Assembly (NCBI RefSeq): GCF_018986435.1
Contig: NZ_JAHMIN010000007.1
Span: 91,364-155,363, forward strand
Direction: 5' to 3'
DNA: 64,000 nucleotides
DNA from: Hahella sp. HN01
GTDB taxonomy: Bacteria > Pseudomonadota > Gammaproteobacteria > Pseudomonadales > Oleiphilaceae
Of the stretch, positions 35,828-44,810 are shown piece after piece; the first letter of the stretch is position 1; every line of letters begins with the position of its first letter. The notes under the pieces were generated by a model that saw nothing but the letters and a program-made list of their open reading frames with translations, did not search any database and had not been told where the DNA came from. A program made the translations under genes and the position numbers.

Positions 35828-37036
35828 CTACTCTTTGCCTGCCTCGCGGCGCTTCAGCCAGGCCTCAAAATCCTCTGGGGCCATCGGTTGGGCGATATGA
35901 AACCCTTGAGCAATATCGCAGCCCAGTTTGGCGGCGTAATCCCAGTCATCCTGATTTTCCACTCCCTCCGCGACGATACTCATGCCCAGTTGTTTGCCCA
36001 GGGCGGCGCTGGAGTCAAAAATGGCGCGCGCCGCTTGGTCGCGATTGGACCCGTGCACAAAGCTGCCGTCGATTTTGAGTTCGTCGAAGGGAATGCGCTG
36101 CAAGCGCTCCAATGAAGAATAGCCGGTACCGAAGTCGTCAATGGACAGCCCCAACCCTTTAAGCTTGATGCGAGTGAGCACCTCCAGCATGGTCACCATA
36201 TCCTGTCCCACTTGGGTTTCCGTAATCTCAAGCGTGATTCTCGACGCCTCCACTTTATGGTGCTGGCAGTAGTGTTCCAGCAAGTGCGGCAGGTCCAGGA
36301 TGGAAATAGAGGAAGAGGAAATGTTGATGGCAACTTGCAGATTGAGCTGCTTCTGCTTCCACTTCTGCATTTGATCTATCGCCTGGGCGATCACCGCAGT
36401 GGTGAAATCACCGACAAGATTGCTTTCTTCCGCTAATGGCACAAACGCGCCGGGGCCCAGCAACCCATGTTGTGGGTGCTTCCAACGAGCGAGCGCTTCG
36501 ACTCCGACGACGGCTTCCGTTTTCATATCCACCTGGGGTTGGTAATAAAGCGTGAGGTGGCCGTCGTTCAAGCCTTGGCGCAGCTCGCTGGTATTGAGCA
36601 GAGAGCCGCCGGAAACTGTGTTACGGGAGCGAAAATAAGACTGGTAATGGGTGAGATAGTAAGTGAGGGCGTCAACGGTGACGGGCTTCTGCAACGACCC
36701 CAGCACATTCAGGTAGCGCGCTCGCGCCACATTCACGGCGGCTTTCAACACTTTGCTGTCCGCGCCGCTGAATAGCAGAACGCCGCCCTGGTATTCATGT
36801 TCTGCCAGATGGCGCAGCAGCTCGATACCGTCCATGCCGGGCATCAGTAGGTCGACCAGCAGGATATCGAAATGAGAGTCAGCGTCTTCCAATAAGGTCA
36901 GCGCTTCTTCTCCGCTCGCAACGCTCTCCACGCGCCCCAGATTAAGCCGCTGCAGCGTTTTGGTGATAATGCTGCGCATGAAGGCGTCGTCATCAATAAT
37001 CAGGGCGTTCAGGTGACAAAACTGCTTTTCGCTCAT
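35828..37036 (-). CDS. REC-EAL c-di-GMP phosphodiesterase
   Basis: The 402-residue protein has an N-terminal receiver domain (~10-130; IIDDDAFMRS, phospho-Asp in LLVDLLMPGMDG) and an EAL domain (~150-400). The EAL active-site residues appear intact: VGVEALARWKHP, EITET, SIDDFGTGYSS, ELKIDGSFV and VAEGVEN. It should hydrolyse c-di-GMP when phosphorylated by the upstream hybrid kinase. The ATG at 37036 is chosen; the only earlier start is TTG. It shares the strand and order FIST, kinase, EAL. Confidence 0.92.
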   Translation of the reverse strand: MSEKQFCHLNALIIDDDAFMRSIITKTLQRLNLGRVESVASGEEALTLLEDADSHFDILLVDLLMPGMDGIELLRHLAEHEYQGGVLLFSGADSKVLKAAVNVARARYLNVLGSLQKPVTVDALTYYLTHYQSYFRSRNTVSGGSLLNTSELRQGLNDGHLTLYYQPQVDMKTEAVVGVEALARWKHPQHGLLGPGAFVPLAEESNLVGDFTTAVIAQAIDQMQKWKQKQLNLQVAINISSSSISILDLPHLLEHYCQHHKVEASRITLEITETQVGQDMVTMLEVLTRIKLKGLGLSIDDFGTGYSSLERLQRIPFDELKIDGSFVHGSNRDQAARAIFDSSAALGKQLGMSIVAEGVENQDDWDYAAKLGCDIAQGFHIAQPMAPEDFEAWLKRREAGKE

Positions 37037-37167
37037 AACAATCAATTCTTAACTCTTTTGATCTGTGTCGCCGAGGCTCGCTCCGTCAGTATCGGCCAAG
37101 CAGCCGCGATGTGGGGACGGAGCAGTCGGGGGCGACGGGGCTGCGTGACGGTTTGGCCGCAGTCAGC

Positions 37168-39660
37168 TCAACCTCCGTTATGGGCCAGCCAGTTTTGTAA
37201 ATAATAGTCTACTTTTTCGAACTCTTGCTCAATCCCGCTGACTGCGAAGCGGATATCGCGCCAATTGGCGCCGCGCCCAGCCATTTCCGCTTTCTCACTC
37301 CATTCGCCCAAGGCTTCCGCACCGATGGCGCGGGAAGAGGATTTGAGGCGGTGTGCTTCGAAGGTTACGGCTTCGGGATTGTCCTGTTGGGCCGCAAGCA
37401 GCAGCGCCCTTAGGTTGGCGGCGGCGTCTTCCCGGTACTTGGTGAGAATTTCATGCTGGACGTCTATATCCGGCCCCACAGAGTCGCTCAAGACATTGAG
37501 GTCCACGGAGCCTTCCACCATTTCCGGGTGGTCCGCGGGGTTGAGCTTGCGGCGCTGATGCGGCAGCCATTTGGCCAGCGTCTCGTAGAGTTTGCGTATT
37601 TCCACGGGCTTGGAAAGATAGTCGTCCATGCCCGCGTGCAGACAGCGCTCCGCTTCGCCACGCAAGGCGTTGGCGGTAATCGCGATAATGGGGGTGCGCA
37701 GGCCTGCGCCTTCTTTTTCCCGGATCGCCGAGGTCAATTGAAAGCCGTCCATTTCCGGCATATGGCAATCGGTTAGCACCAGATCCACCTGACGCTGCTG
37801 CCATACCGCCAGCGCCTGGCAACCGTTCTCCACAATAATGCAGTCGAGGCCGAGTCGTTTCAGCTGCAGGCGGATGACTTCCTGATTGGTGAGGTTGTCC
37901 TCCGCCACCAGTATGCTCACAGGGTGCAGGCCTGGGCGATTCGGCACGTCGAAACGGGGTATTTTGTCCGGGTCCTGAAAGTGTCTGACTGGTGGGCTGC
38001 AGCGTCCGGCAGCCGCTGCGGCGGCCATCACGAGATCGTTACGGCACAGCGGGTAGACGTAGACTTTGACAGAGTCAGGCGGCGGATTCAGTGATCGATA
38101 GCGTCGCGGCGTCAGGATGATAAAGCGCACGTCCTGCCCCCAGGGTTGTCCACGCAGCTTCAGCAAGGGAGAGAGATCGCCGTCCTGCTCCGCGTAGGTC
38201 AGCAGAACGGGAGGCGTACGGTCCAGTTGCAGGGCTTTGGAGAGGTGCACGGACGCTTCTTTAATGTCCTGGCAGCTTTGCACCGTTGCGCCGAATTTCA
38301 GCAAGTAGCTGGTGATAGTCGCCCGAGTGAGCTCATCGCTTAAGACCACCAGTGTTTCGATGCCATCCAAAGTGGGAGGCGGTTCTATGCGAGCGCCTGG
38401 GGCGGCGGCCAGCGTTAGATTAAGCCGGAATTCCGTGCCCTGTTTTGGTTCGCTGGCGACTTCTATGGCCCCGCCCATTATCTCCGTTAAGCGTTTGCAA
38501 ATGGACAAGCCCAGCCCAGTGCCGCCATAGCGACGAGTGGTGGAGCTTTCCCCTTGAGTGAAAGGGCTGAACAGCTTGTCCAGGGTGCCCCGGTCCATTC
38601 CGATGCCGTTGTCTTTGACGCTGATGCGGATGGAATAGAGCTGGCCTGCGCTGTGCAGAAGGTCGGCGCGCAAGGTGACGCACCCCTGCTGTCCGTTGGC
38701 GGTGTCGGTGAATTTGGTGGCGTTGCTGCACAGATTGAACAGAATCTGGCGCAGGCGCACTTCGTCGCCGATAAGCGCGTCGGGAATGTCCGGGTCCACG
38801 TAGCAATGCAGGTGCAGATTGCGTTTGTTGGCGCTGGCCGCCACTGTCTCCGCCACGCCTTCGATGATTTCCTCTACGGACAGGGTGATGTTCTCCAGCT
38901 CCATGCGTCCGGCTTCTATTTTGGAGAAGTCGAGAATGTCGTTGAGAATATTCAGCAGGGAGAAAGCGGAGTCCCTTACTGTGCTGATCATCTTGGTTTG
39001 TTCGGCGCTGAGCTGCGAATGCGACAGCAGCTCCAGCATTCCCAGGATACCGTTCATCGGCGTGCGGATTTCATGGCTCATTGTCGCCAGAAACAAGCTT
39101 TTGGCCTCGTTAGCGCTTTCCGCCGCTTCTTTGGCGTCGAGCAGCTTGCGATTGGTTTCCGCCAGCTCAGCGGTGCGCGCATCTACGCGTTTTTCCAGGG
39201 CGGTATTCAGCGCCAGTATTTCGCCTTGGGCTTTAGTGACCGCTTCCACCTTGTTTTGCAGGCGTGCGTTGACCCGCTGGTAATCATCATGGGTCGTGGA
39301 CAGATCGCGACTGGCGCGCTCCAGTTTCAACTGCAGTTCCTGGGATTCATCCAGCAGCGGAATGGTGTCGTCCAGCACCTTTAACATGGGAGTGAAGATT
39401 TGCGCCAGGTCATTGAACCAGTGATGAGGCGCCTGCAATAACCAGCAGCGTGGCCCCAGAGGTTGCAGATCAAAGGCGTCGCCGAAGCTGACTATCGCTC
39501 CCTGTAAGCGGTCGCTGCGATGGTCGACAATGGCGAGCACCTGCTCGGCATTATCGGTGACCACCACAACCGGCCCGGCCACCAGATCGCGTTTTTGCGG
39601 GTGGCGGAAGGTGAAGCCTGGCGGTGCAGGGTCGAGCGTACTGATTAACCTGGCTTTCAT
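37168..39660 (-). CDS. Cytoplasmic hybrid histidine kinase with REC and HPt
   Basis: The 830-residue protein lacks membrane segments. A novel N-terminal region (~1-105) and a coiled coil (~105-185) precede HisKA (MSHEIRTPMNG, His196) and HATPase_c (~300-420; NGIGMD, GGTGLGLSIC). A degenerate receiver-like domain (~430-560) lacks the phosphoacceptor Asp. An intact receiver (~590-710; AEDN, TDCHMPEMDG, Lys in SKPV) and an HPt domain (~735-825; EAHRLKSSSRAIG) follow. Phosphate can thus relay His-Asp-His to the REC-EAL regulator next door. The FIST protein upstream, lacking its own output, is a likely signal input. Confidence 0.93.
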   Translation of the reverse strand: MKARLISTLDPAPPGFTFRHPQKRDLVAGPVVVVTDNAEQVLAIVDHRSDRLQGAIVSFGDAFDLQPLGPRCWLLQAPHHWFNDLAQIFTPMLKVLDDTIPLLDESQELQLKLERASRDLSTTHDDYQRVNARLQNKVEAVTKAQGEILALNTALEKRVDARTAELAETNRKLLDAKEAAESANEAKSLFLATMSHEIRTPMNGILGMLELLSHSQLSAEQTKMISTVRDSAFSLLNILNDILDFSKIEAGRMELENITLSVEEIIEGVAETVAASANKRNLHLHCYVDPDIPDALIGDEVRLRQILFNLCSNATKFTDTANGQQGCVTLRADLLHSAGQLYSIRISVKDNGIGMDRGTLDKLFSPFTQGESSTTRRYGGTGLGLSICKRLTEIMGGAIEVASEPKQGTEFRLNLTLAAAPGARIEPPPTLDGIETLVVLSDELTRATITSYLLKFGATVQSCQDIKEASVHLSKALQLDRTPPVLLTYAEQDGDLSPLLKLRGQPWGQDVRFIILTPRRYRSLNPPPDSVKVYVYPLCRNDLVMAAAAAAGRCSPPVRHFQDPDKIPRFDVPNRPGLHPVSILVAEDNLTNQEVIRLQLKRLGLDCIIVENGCQALAVWQQRQVDLVLTDCHMPEMDGFQLTSAIREKEGAGLRTPIIAITANALRGEAERCLHAGMDDYLSKPVEIRKLYETLAKWLPHQRRKLNPADHPEMVEGSVDLNVLSDSVGPDIDVQHEILTKYREDAAANLRALLLAAQQDNPEAVTFEAHRLKSSSRAIGAEALGEWSEKAEMAGRGANWRDIRFAVSGIEQEFEKVDYYLQNWLAHNGG

Positions 39661-39693
39661 TTATTATCAATGCCCTACGGAAGCGCGAACGGG

Positions 39694-40848
39694 TTATTCG
39701 GATATTAACAGAAGTACATAGGTCATGTTGTGGAACAAGTTTCTTGAATAACCCTTCGCGGTCTTGAGCGGACCGATCTCCCCAAATGACGGAAACCCTG
39801 CGATAGGCAGGGCGCTGCCAAAGTGCTCCGCCAAGGCGCGGATTTCATGTTCGATCTCATGCCCCAATAGCCATTTACGGCCCACGCAGCTGACAATAAG
39901 CGCAGCGACAGGTTTCACGCCGCGTTTACGCGCCTTTTCGGCGATGCTGTATACCTCGCTGATAATGGTTTCCGGTTGCGCCAAACATACTTGTACCGTC
40001 TTGCCCTGTTCTATGCCGCCATAGAGCCCCAGGAAACGCTCGGAAACGGAAAAGTCCGGCACGATGGATCGTAGTCGGGTGATATCCGGTTCGTCAGAAT
40101 CAATAATCGACAGGGAGGTGATGCCACGGTCCGATTGTAGTACCGGCTTGCCGGTTTCCCGTTCGATAAAATCCATGGCGTCGGTGCCGTCGATGGAGAA
40201 AATCGTGGCGCCTTCCGCTTTGTCGATGATTCCCGGTTGGCCGACAGCATTCAGGGTGTTGCCGATGGAGATATCAAAATGCAGCTCGCCGGACGCCGTC
40301 ATGACAACGACCGCGTCGGAAAGGGCGCGACGGTTGGCGTACAGGGTGCAACTGGCCATCTTGTTGTCGTCGGCGGCGAAGCCTCCGACAATGGGAATGT
40401 CCGTCTCGAACTCCAGCACTTTTTCAATCTGCGAGGCGTCGGCGCGAAAATCCGACACCATAAACATGCATGTTGGTTTGTCGTCGCCACAGGCTTGCAG
40501 CGCGTCGGACAGGGCGGTGCGCGCGGTCTGCGCGGGTTGCTCGCCGACGCCCAATGCATGGGAGGCGCGCCACCTGACCAGGCCTTCCGAGTTGAGCGCC
40601 AGCGCGCAGGCTCCGATGTCCCGCGGCCCTTCGCTTTCAAAGAATCCGTCTCCGGTGCTGCCTATAATCACCAGGTCATCATTGCCGATACTGTCGTACA
40701 GCCCTTCGACAAGTTCTTGCGGGTTTTCATAGTGAACGGTGGAGAATAAGAAGATGACTTCAGGGTTTATGGCGGCAAGCACGTCGCCCATCATGGTCCC
40801 CGCCCGATATGGATCGGCGGCGTTCGTGGAAGTGGAGCAGGCTTTCAT
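39694..40848 (-). CDS. FIST-domain sensor protein
   Basis: The 384-residue protein consists of FIST-N (~25-215; VIIGSTGDGFF, VGGFAADDNK) and FIST-C (~225-370; VPDFSVSERFLGLYGGIEQG, ALPIAGFPSFGEIGP). FIST domains bind small ligands such as amino acids and are normally linked to two-component or c-di-GMP signalling, which fits the kinase and EAL genes directly downstream. No signal peptide is present. AAGGTG precedes the ATG. The ligand is unknown. Confidence 0.9.
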   Translation of the reverse strand: MKACSTSTNAADPYRAGTMMGDVLAAINPEVIFLFSTVHYENPQELVEGLYDSIGNDDLVIIGSTGDGFFESEGPRDIGACALALNSEGLVRWRASHALGVGEQPAQTARTALSDALQACGDDKPTCMFMVSDFRADASQIEKVLEFETDIPIVGGFAADDNKMASCTLYANRRALSDAVVVMTASGELHFDISIGNTLNAVGQPGIIDKAEGATIFSIDGTDAMDFIERETGKPVLQSDRGITSLSIIDSDEPDITRLRSIVPDFSVSERFLGLYGGIEQGKTVQVCLAQPETIISEVYSIAEKARKRGVKPVAALIVSCVGRKWLLGHEIEHEIRALAEHFGSALPIAGFPSFGEIGPLKTAKGYSRNLFHNMTYVLLLISE

Positions 40849-41015
40849 GGGACACCTTCACGGTAACAGCTGTTATTAAAATGACGGCTCAAGCCAGTGA
40901 AATGCATCAGTTCAGGCGTTACCTAAAGTCTAGTTGGTCAATGGTGAGAATTCATCCCGCCCAATAAAGTTCTCCCCGCCATATTTCGCCCTGATTTTCC
41001 CATCGGTTCGCCCTA

Positions 41016-41048
41016 TTTGTTTGTTTTGATAGCCATAGAACAAACAAA
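41016..41048 (+). promoter_or_regulatory. Inverted repeat overlapping the creD Shine-Dalgarno region
   Basis: TTTGTTTGTT (41016-41025) pairs perfectly with AACAAACAAA (41039-41048) across 13 bases. The right arm runs directly into the AAGGAG before the GTG at 41061, so an RNA hairpin or bound repressor here could affect creD translation or transcription. Confidence 0.5.
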
Positions 41049-41060
41049 GGAGCGGGCAAG

Positions 41061-42422
41061 GTGAACGTAAAAGAAGTAAATTGGCGGCGGTTTGGGCTGC
41101 ATTCTCCACTGGGCAAAGCCTTTATGATTGGCGTGATGATCCTGATATTGCAGATTCCCATCGTGGAGATTAATGGCCTGATTGGAGAGCGCAGCGTCAG
41201 ATACCATAATGTCGTGACGGAGATTACTGAGAAGTGGGGCGGCGAGCAGACCGTGAACGGCCCCTTTCTTGTCATTCCGGTGGATACCGCATCCAAAGCA
41301 GTCGCTTCGGAGACCGCCGCCAGACCTATTATGCGGATCCATTATCTAATGGTGACGCCGACCTATCTGCACGCCAAATTTAAAGTAACCAGCGATATCC
41401 GCTACCGCGGCATTTATGAGGCGCCTCTTTATCATACGGACGCCAATCTGAAAGGGGCGTTTGACCTGCGTCCGCAATTGCAGGAGCTGGAGGAAAACCA
41501 GTCGCTACGGTTAAAAGACGCCTATCTCTCGGTAGCAATCGGGGATGTCAAAGCGATTCAAAGCCCGATTAAGTTTCTTTGGAATGAGCATGAGGTTGCG
41601 CCTTCGCCCGGCGGCGGCATGGCTGACGTCAGCGGCGTACATATGCGACTGCCGGTAGGATCGATACGCACCGACGCCCCTAATGATTTCAATCTGGCGA
41701 TTCGTTTAAAGGGCTCACAGGCGTTGTATGTATCGCCGGTCGGGCAGGAAAGCAATATCGAAATCGATGGAGACTGGTTAGATCCGAGCTTTCAGGGAAA
41801 TTGGCTGCCGGTGGAGCGTAAGCTGGAAAGGGACACCTTTTACGCTAAATGGGACATTCCGTTTCTGGCCAAAGGGGTTCCCGCTTCCTGGACGGGGTCA
41901 GCGCCTGCCTTGCTTGATCAGGTTTCGCCATTAGTCGGCGTGTCGCGACCTGCTGCGGGGGCGGGATATCAGGAAATCAGCCGTTCAGTGAAGTATGCGT
42001 TACTGTTTCTTACCTGCACCTTTGCGTGCCTGTGGCTCTTTGAAGTCATCAGTGGCGTGCGCATCCACGTTATGCAGTACTTGTTTACAGGACTGACTCT
42101 GTGTTTGTTCTATCTGCTGTTTCTCTCCCTTTCAGAGCATTTGGGGACTTGGGCAGCGTATTTGATCGCCTGTGGCGCGGTCATCGGGCAGGCAGGATGG
42201 TACGCCGGGCAGTTTATCCGGCGGAGAAAGCTAACCATCGCCTTTGTCGCGTTATTGATTGTGTTGTACGGCTATCTATTGTCGCTACTGAACGAACAGG
42301 ATCTGGCGCTGCTGTACGGCTCTCTGGGATTGTTTGTCATCCTTAGCGCGGCCATGTTCGCCACGCGCAGAATCGACTGGTACAACCTTAGAGGCGGCGA
42401 AGGAGACATGAAGGAGGCATAA
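41061..42422 (+). CDS. creD: CreD-family inner-membrane protein
   Basis: The 453-residue protein begins with a GTG after AAGGAG. A TM helix at ~17-37 (LGKAFMIGVMILILQIPIV) is followed by the family's IGERSVRYHNVVTEI segment, a large periplasmic region (~45-305) with VERDTFYAKWDIPFLAKGVP-like strands, and five or six C-terminal helices. CreD is part of the CreBC regulon in enterics and affects envelope integrity and beta-lactam or colicin tolerance; its biochemistry is unknown. No creBC genes are adjacent. Length matches E. coli CreD. Confidence 0.92.
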   Translation: MNVKEVNWRRFGLHSPLGKAFMIGVMILILQIPIVEINGLIGERSVRYHNVVTEITEKWGGEQTVNGPFLVIPVDTASKAVASETAARPIMRIHYLMVTPTYLHAKFKVTSDIRYRGIYEAPLYHTDANLKGAFDLRPQLQELEENQSLRLKDAYLSVAIGDVKAIQSPIKFLWNEHEVAPSPGGGMADVSGVHMRLPVGSIRTDAPNDFNLAIRLKGSQALYVSPVGQESNIEIDGDWLDPSFQGNWLPVERKLERDTFYAKWDIPFLAKGVPASWTGSAPALLDQVSPLVGVSRPAAGAGYQEISRSVKYALLFLTCTFACLWLFEVISGVRIHVMQYLFTGLTLCLFYLLFLSLSEHLGTWAAYLIACGAVIGQAGWYAGQFIRRRKLTIAFVALLIVLYGYLLSLLNEQDLALLYGSLGLFVILSAAMFATRRIDWYNLRGGEGDMKEA

Positions 42423-42454
42423 GGGAAGCTTGATCGGGATAACTGGCGCAAGGC

Positions 42455-42940
42455 TCAGAGGTCTTCGCGCCAGCCATCCAGTTTCAGTTCCTGGCCTTCC
42501 TTGACCGTCTCCATCACGACATAGCTGCGCGACTCCCTCACGCCAGGCAACACCAGTATCTTTTCACCCAGCAAAGCACGGTACTGATCCATGTTGGCCA
42601 CCCTGGCTTTTATCAGATAGTCGAAATTGCCGGAGACAAGGTGACATTCCTGCACTTCGGGGACCTTGATGACGGAGTCCTTGAAGTCGGCGAATACATC
42701 CCTGGAGGTTCGGTTCAAACCGATTTCAATAAACACCACCAGACCCACGCCCAGCTTTTTAGCGTTCAGAACAGCGGTATAGCGCCGAATGTAGCCATCT
42801 CTTTCCAGCCGTTTTACCCGTTCAAGGCAGGGAGTGGGGCTCAGGTTCACCCGCCGGGACAGTTCACTGTTACTAAGGCGTCCTTCACTTTGTAGTTCGC
42901 GCAAAATGGCGTGGTCTATACGGTCCAGCTGCTTTTTCAT
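42455..42940 (-). CDS. Lrp/AsnC-family regulator
   Basis: The 161-residue protein starts at MKKQLDRIDHAIL (42940). It has an N-terminal helix-turn-helix (SNSELSRRVNLSPTPCLERVKRLE) and an AsnC ligand-binding domain (~68-150; VQECHLVSGNFDYLIKARV). It is divergent from ald across a 132-base AT-rich spacer. Related pairs regulate ald in response to L-alanine, so it is the probable regulator; Lrp-like AT-rich sequence lies near 42957-42976. Confidence 0.92.
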   Translation of the reverse strand: MKKQLDRIDHAILRELQSEGRLSNSELSRRVNLSPTPCLERVKRLERDGYIRRYTAVLNAKKLGVGLVVFIEIGLNRTSRDVFADFKDSVIKVPEVQECHLVSGNFDYLIKARVANMDQYRALLGEKILVLPGVRESRSYVVMETVKEGQELKLDGWREDL

Positions 42941-43072
42941 TTTTTGCCAGTCAAATATGCTGAAAATTTTAAAATAAAAGAATAAAACACTGAGTCTGAT
43001 TTTAACAACAGAGATAAATTCTGCATACAAAGCGTAGACTGGAATTATTACTAACCTTGAGAGGGCTTATTA

Positions 43073-44194
43073 ATGATTGTCGGTGTACCAAAAGAAGTAA
43101 AAAACCACGAATACCGTGTCGGATTGACTCCCGCCGCTGTCCAGGAGCTGATTCGCAATGGACACAAAGTGGTGGTGCAAAAGGATGCCGGCGCAGCCAT
43201 CGACTTCTCTGACGAGCAGTATGTCGCGGCTGGCGCGGAAATCGCCGCTACCGCTGAGCAAGTGTTTGAAGTCGCCGATATGATCGTCAAGGTGAAAGAA
43301 CCTCAAGCTCAAGAACGCGCTATGTTGCGTCCTGGGCAAACTCTGTTTACCTATTTGCACCTGGCCCCAGACGTTCCTCAGACTCAAGATCTGTTGAACA
43401 GCGGCGCTACCTGTATCGCATACGAAACTGTTACTGACGCGCAAGGTCGCTTGCCGTTGTTGTCCCCTATGTCAGAAGTCGCTGGACGCATGAGCATCCA
43501 GGCTGCTGCGCGCTGTCTGGAAAAATCCCAGGCGGGTCGTGGTCTGCTGTTGGGCGGCGTTCCTGGTGTGGAAGCGGCTCTGGTCGTGGTTCTTGGCGGC
43601 GGTGTGGTTGGCTTTAACGCCACTCAGATGGCTGTCGGCATGGGCGCGCGGGTTGTTGTAATGGACAAGTCCGTTGACGTGCTGAGACGCTTCGACGCAA
43701 CTTTCGGCAACAGCGTCCAAACCGTATTCTCCACTGCGCAAGCGGTTGAAGAGTGGGTAACTCAGGCTGACGTGGTAATCGGCGGCGTTCTGATTCCAGG
43801 CGCAGCGGCTCCAAAACTGGTTTCTCGCGAAATGGTGAGAAAGATGAAGCGCGGCGCGGCGGTTGTCGACGTGGCGATCGATCAGGGCGGATGCTTCGAG
43901 ACTTCTCACGCGACCACTCACGCTGAACCGACCTTTATCGTTGACGACGTTGTTCACTACTGCGTAGCCAACATGCCTGGCGCTGTAGCGCGTACTTCTA
44001 CTCTGGCGCTGACCAACGCAACATTGCCATTCGTTCTGCAACTGGCCAACAAAGGCGCGAAGCAGGCTCTGGAAGACAACGCCTTCCTGCTGCAAGGTTT
44101 GAACGTAGTGAAAGGTAAGCTGACCTGTCCTTCTGTCGGCGTAGCTCAGGACATCGAGTCCCTGACTCCAGAAGAAGGTTTGGCGCTGCTGTAA
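43073..44194 (+). CDS. ald: Alanine dehydrogenase
   Basis: The 373-residue NAD-dependent enzyme interconverts L-alanine and pyruvate plus ammonia. N-terminal MIVGVPKEVKNHEYRVGLTP, catalytic Lys in VKVKEPQ, His in LFTYLHLAPD, and the NAD-binding VVLGGGVVGFNATQMA (~residues 170-185) are visible. GAGAGGG precedes the ATG. Codon use is strongly regular, suggesting high expression. The divergent Lrp gene probably controls it. Confidence 0.97.
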   Translation: MIVGVPKEVKNHEYRVGLTPAAVQELIRNGHKVVVQKDAGAAIDFSDEQYVAAGAEIAATAEQVFEVADMIVKVKEPQAQERAMLRPGQTLFTYLHLAPDVPQTQDLLNSGATCIAYETVTDAQGRLPLLSPMSEVAGRMSIQAAARCLEKSQAGRGLLLGGVPGVEAALVVVLGGGVVGFNATQMAVGMGARVVVMDKSVDVLRRFDATFGNSVQTVFSTAQAVEEWVTQADVVIGGVLIPGAAAPKLVSREMVRKMKRGAAVVDVAIDQGGCFETSHATTHAEPTFIVDDVVHYCVANMPGAVARTSTLALTNATLPFVLQLANKGAKQALEDNAFLLQGLNVVKGKLTCPSVGVAQDIESLTPEEGLALL

Positions 44195-44238
44195 CAGGCG
44201 ACATTGTTCTAACGGGTAAAACCGTTAAACCTCCGCAA

Positions 44239-44254
44239 AAGCGCTTCGGCGCTT
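44239..44254. promoter_or_regulatory. TTCG-tetraloop hairpin downstream of ald
   Basis: AAGCGC (44239-44244), TTCG loop and GCGCTT (44249-44254) form a very stable small hairpin 45 bases after ald. A weaker stem (TAACGG/CCGTTA, 44209-44227) precedes it. These may stabilise the ald mRNA end. Confidence 0.5.
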
Positions 44255-44295
44255 ATGCTCTCTAGTGCATTGGAGAATGGATTCTCGTCTTCCTT

Positions 44296-44323
44296 GCGGC
44301 CCTGAGTGGCCGCTTTTGTTTTT
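44296..44323 (+). terminator. Rho-independent terminator for ald
   Basis: GCGGCC (44296-44301) pairs with GGCCGC (44308-44313) and is followed by TTTTGTTTTT. It is the best terminator for ald, 100 bases downstream. A further hairpin (TTTTGCGG/CCGCAAAA) follows. Confidence 0.85.
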
Positions 44324-44395
44324 GCGGGGACCGCAAAACAGCGCAGAGGCAGGAGAACGTCCTTGTACTGTGCGTTTCCTGCTCGGCGGGACGCC

Positions 44396-44506
44396 TCAGT
44401 TGGCGTAATACATCCACTCAAAATACTCTCTCATTTCCTGCATAACCGTCACCTCATAGGGGTGGGTTAAAGCGAACAGCAGACTTTCGTTGGTTTCGGG
44501 TTTCAT
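44396..44506 (-). CDS. Candidate 36-residue small protein
   Basis: The frame begins at ATG 44506 and ends TGA at 44396. AGAAGGA lies 8 bases before the ATG, a good Shine-Dalgarno. The product starts MKPETNESLLFALTHPYEV and ends EYFEWMYYAN; it is acidic, aromatic and not clearly hydrophobic. The 615-base spacer between ald and the decarboxylase-like gene is otherwise empty. I recognise no family; a small regulatory protein is possible. Confidence 0.5.
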   Translation of the reverse strand: MKPETNESLLFALTHPYEVTVMQEMREYFEWMYYAN

Positions 44507-44810
44507 AACTTAAATCCTTCTTCTCAGTGGTTAGATTGAGACAATCCGTCTTCGTTGGGTTGTGGGTCTATCGTTTGGTTTGGGACACCTCTTTCACTCC
44601 AGTTTCAGCATAAGCCGTGCCAGTGGTTTTCAACTTCCGGGCAATTCACTGAAAGCAAAAGAAAAAGCGTTAATCTTTGGATAGCTTCCATGTAATCGAG
44701 GACGTTTTTCCTTCCTATTTCCGCCCCGGATATTTGCTGGAAGCTCCAAGATGGGGCGGTAATCCTGGAGTTTGATCAATTAATGTGCGCTTGTGCAGAC
44801 ATGTGTTGCG
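44507..44810. other. Intergenic spacer with no recognised gene
   Basis: This 304-base stretch holds the Shine-Dalgarno and leader of the 36-codon ORF at its left edge. I see no other gene and no convincing terminator for the minus-strand gene ending at 44811. Confidence 0.5.

Noticed and set aside
44209-44421. 70-codon minus-strand frame after ald
   Set aside because: It spans the ald terminator hairpins and has no ribosome-binding site; composition is that of chance.
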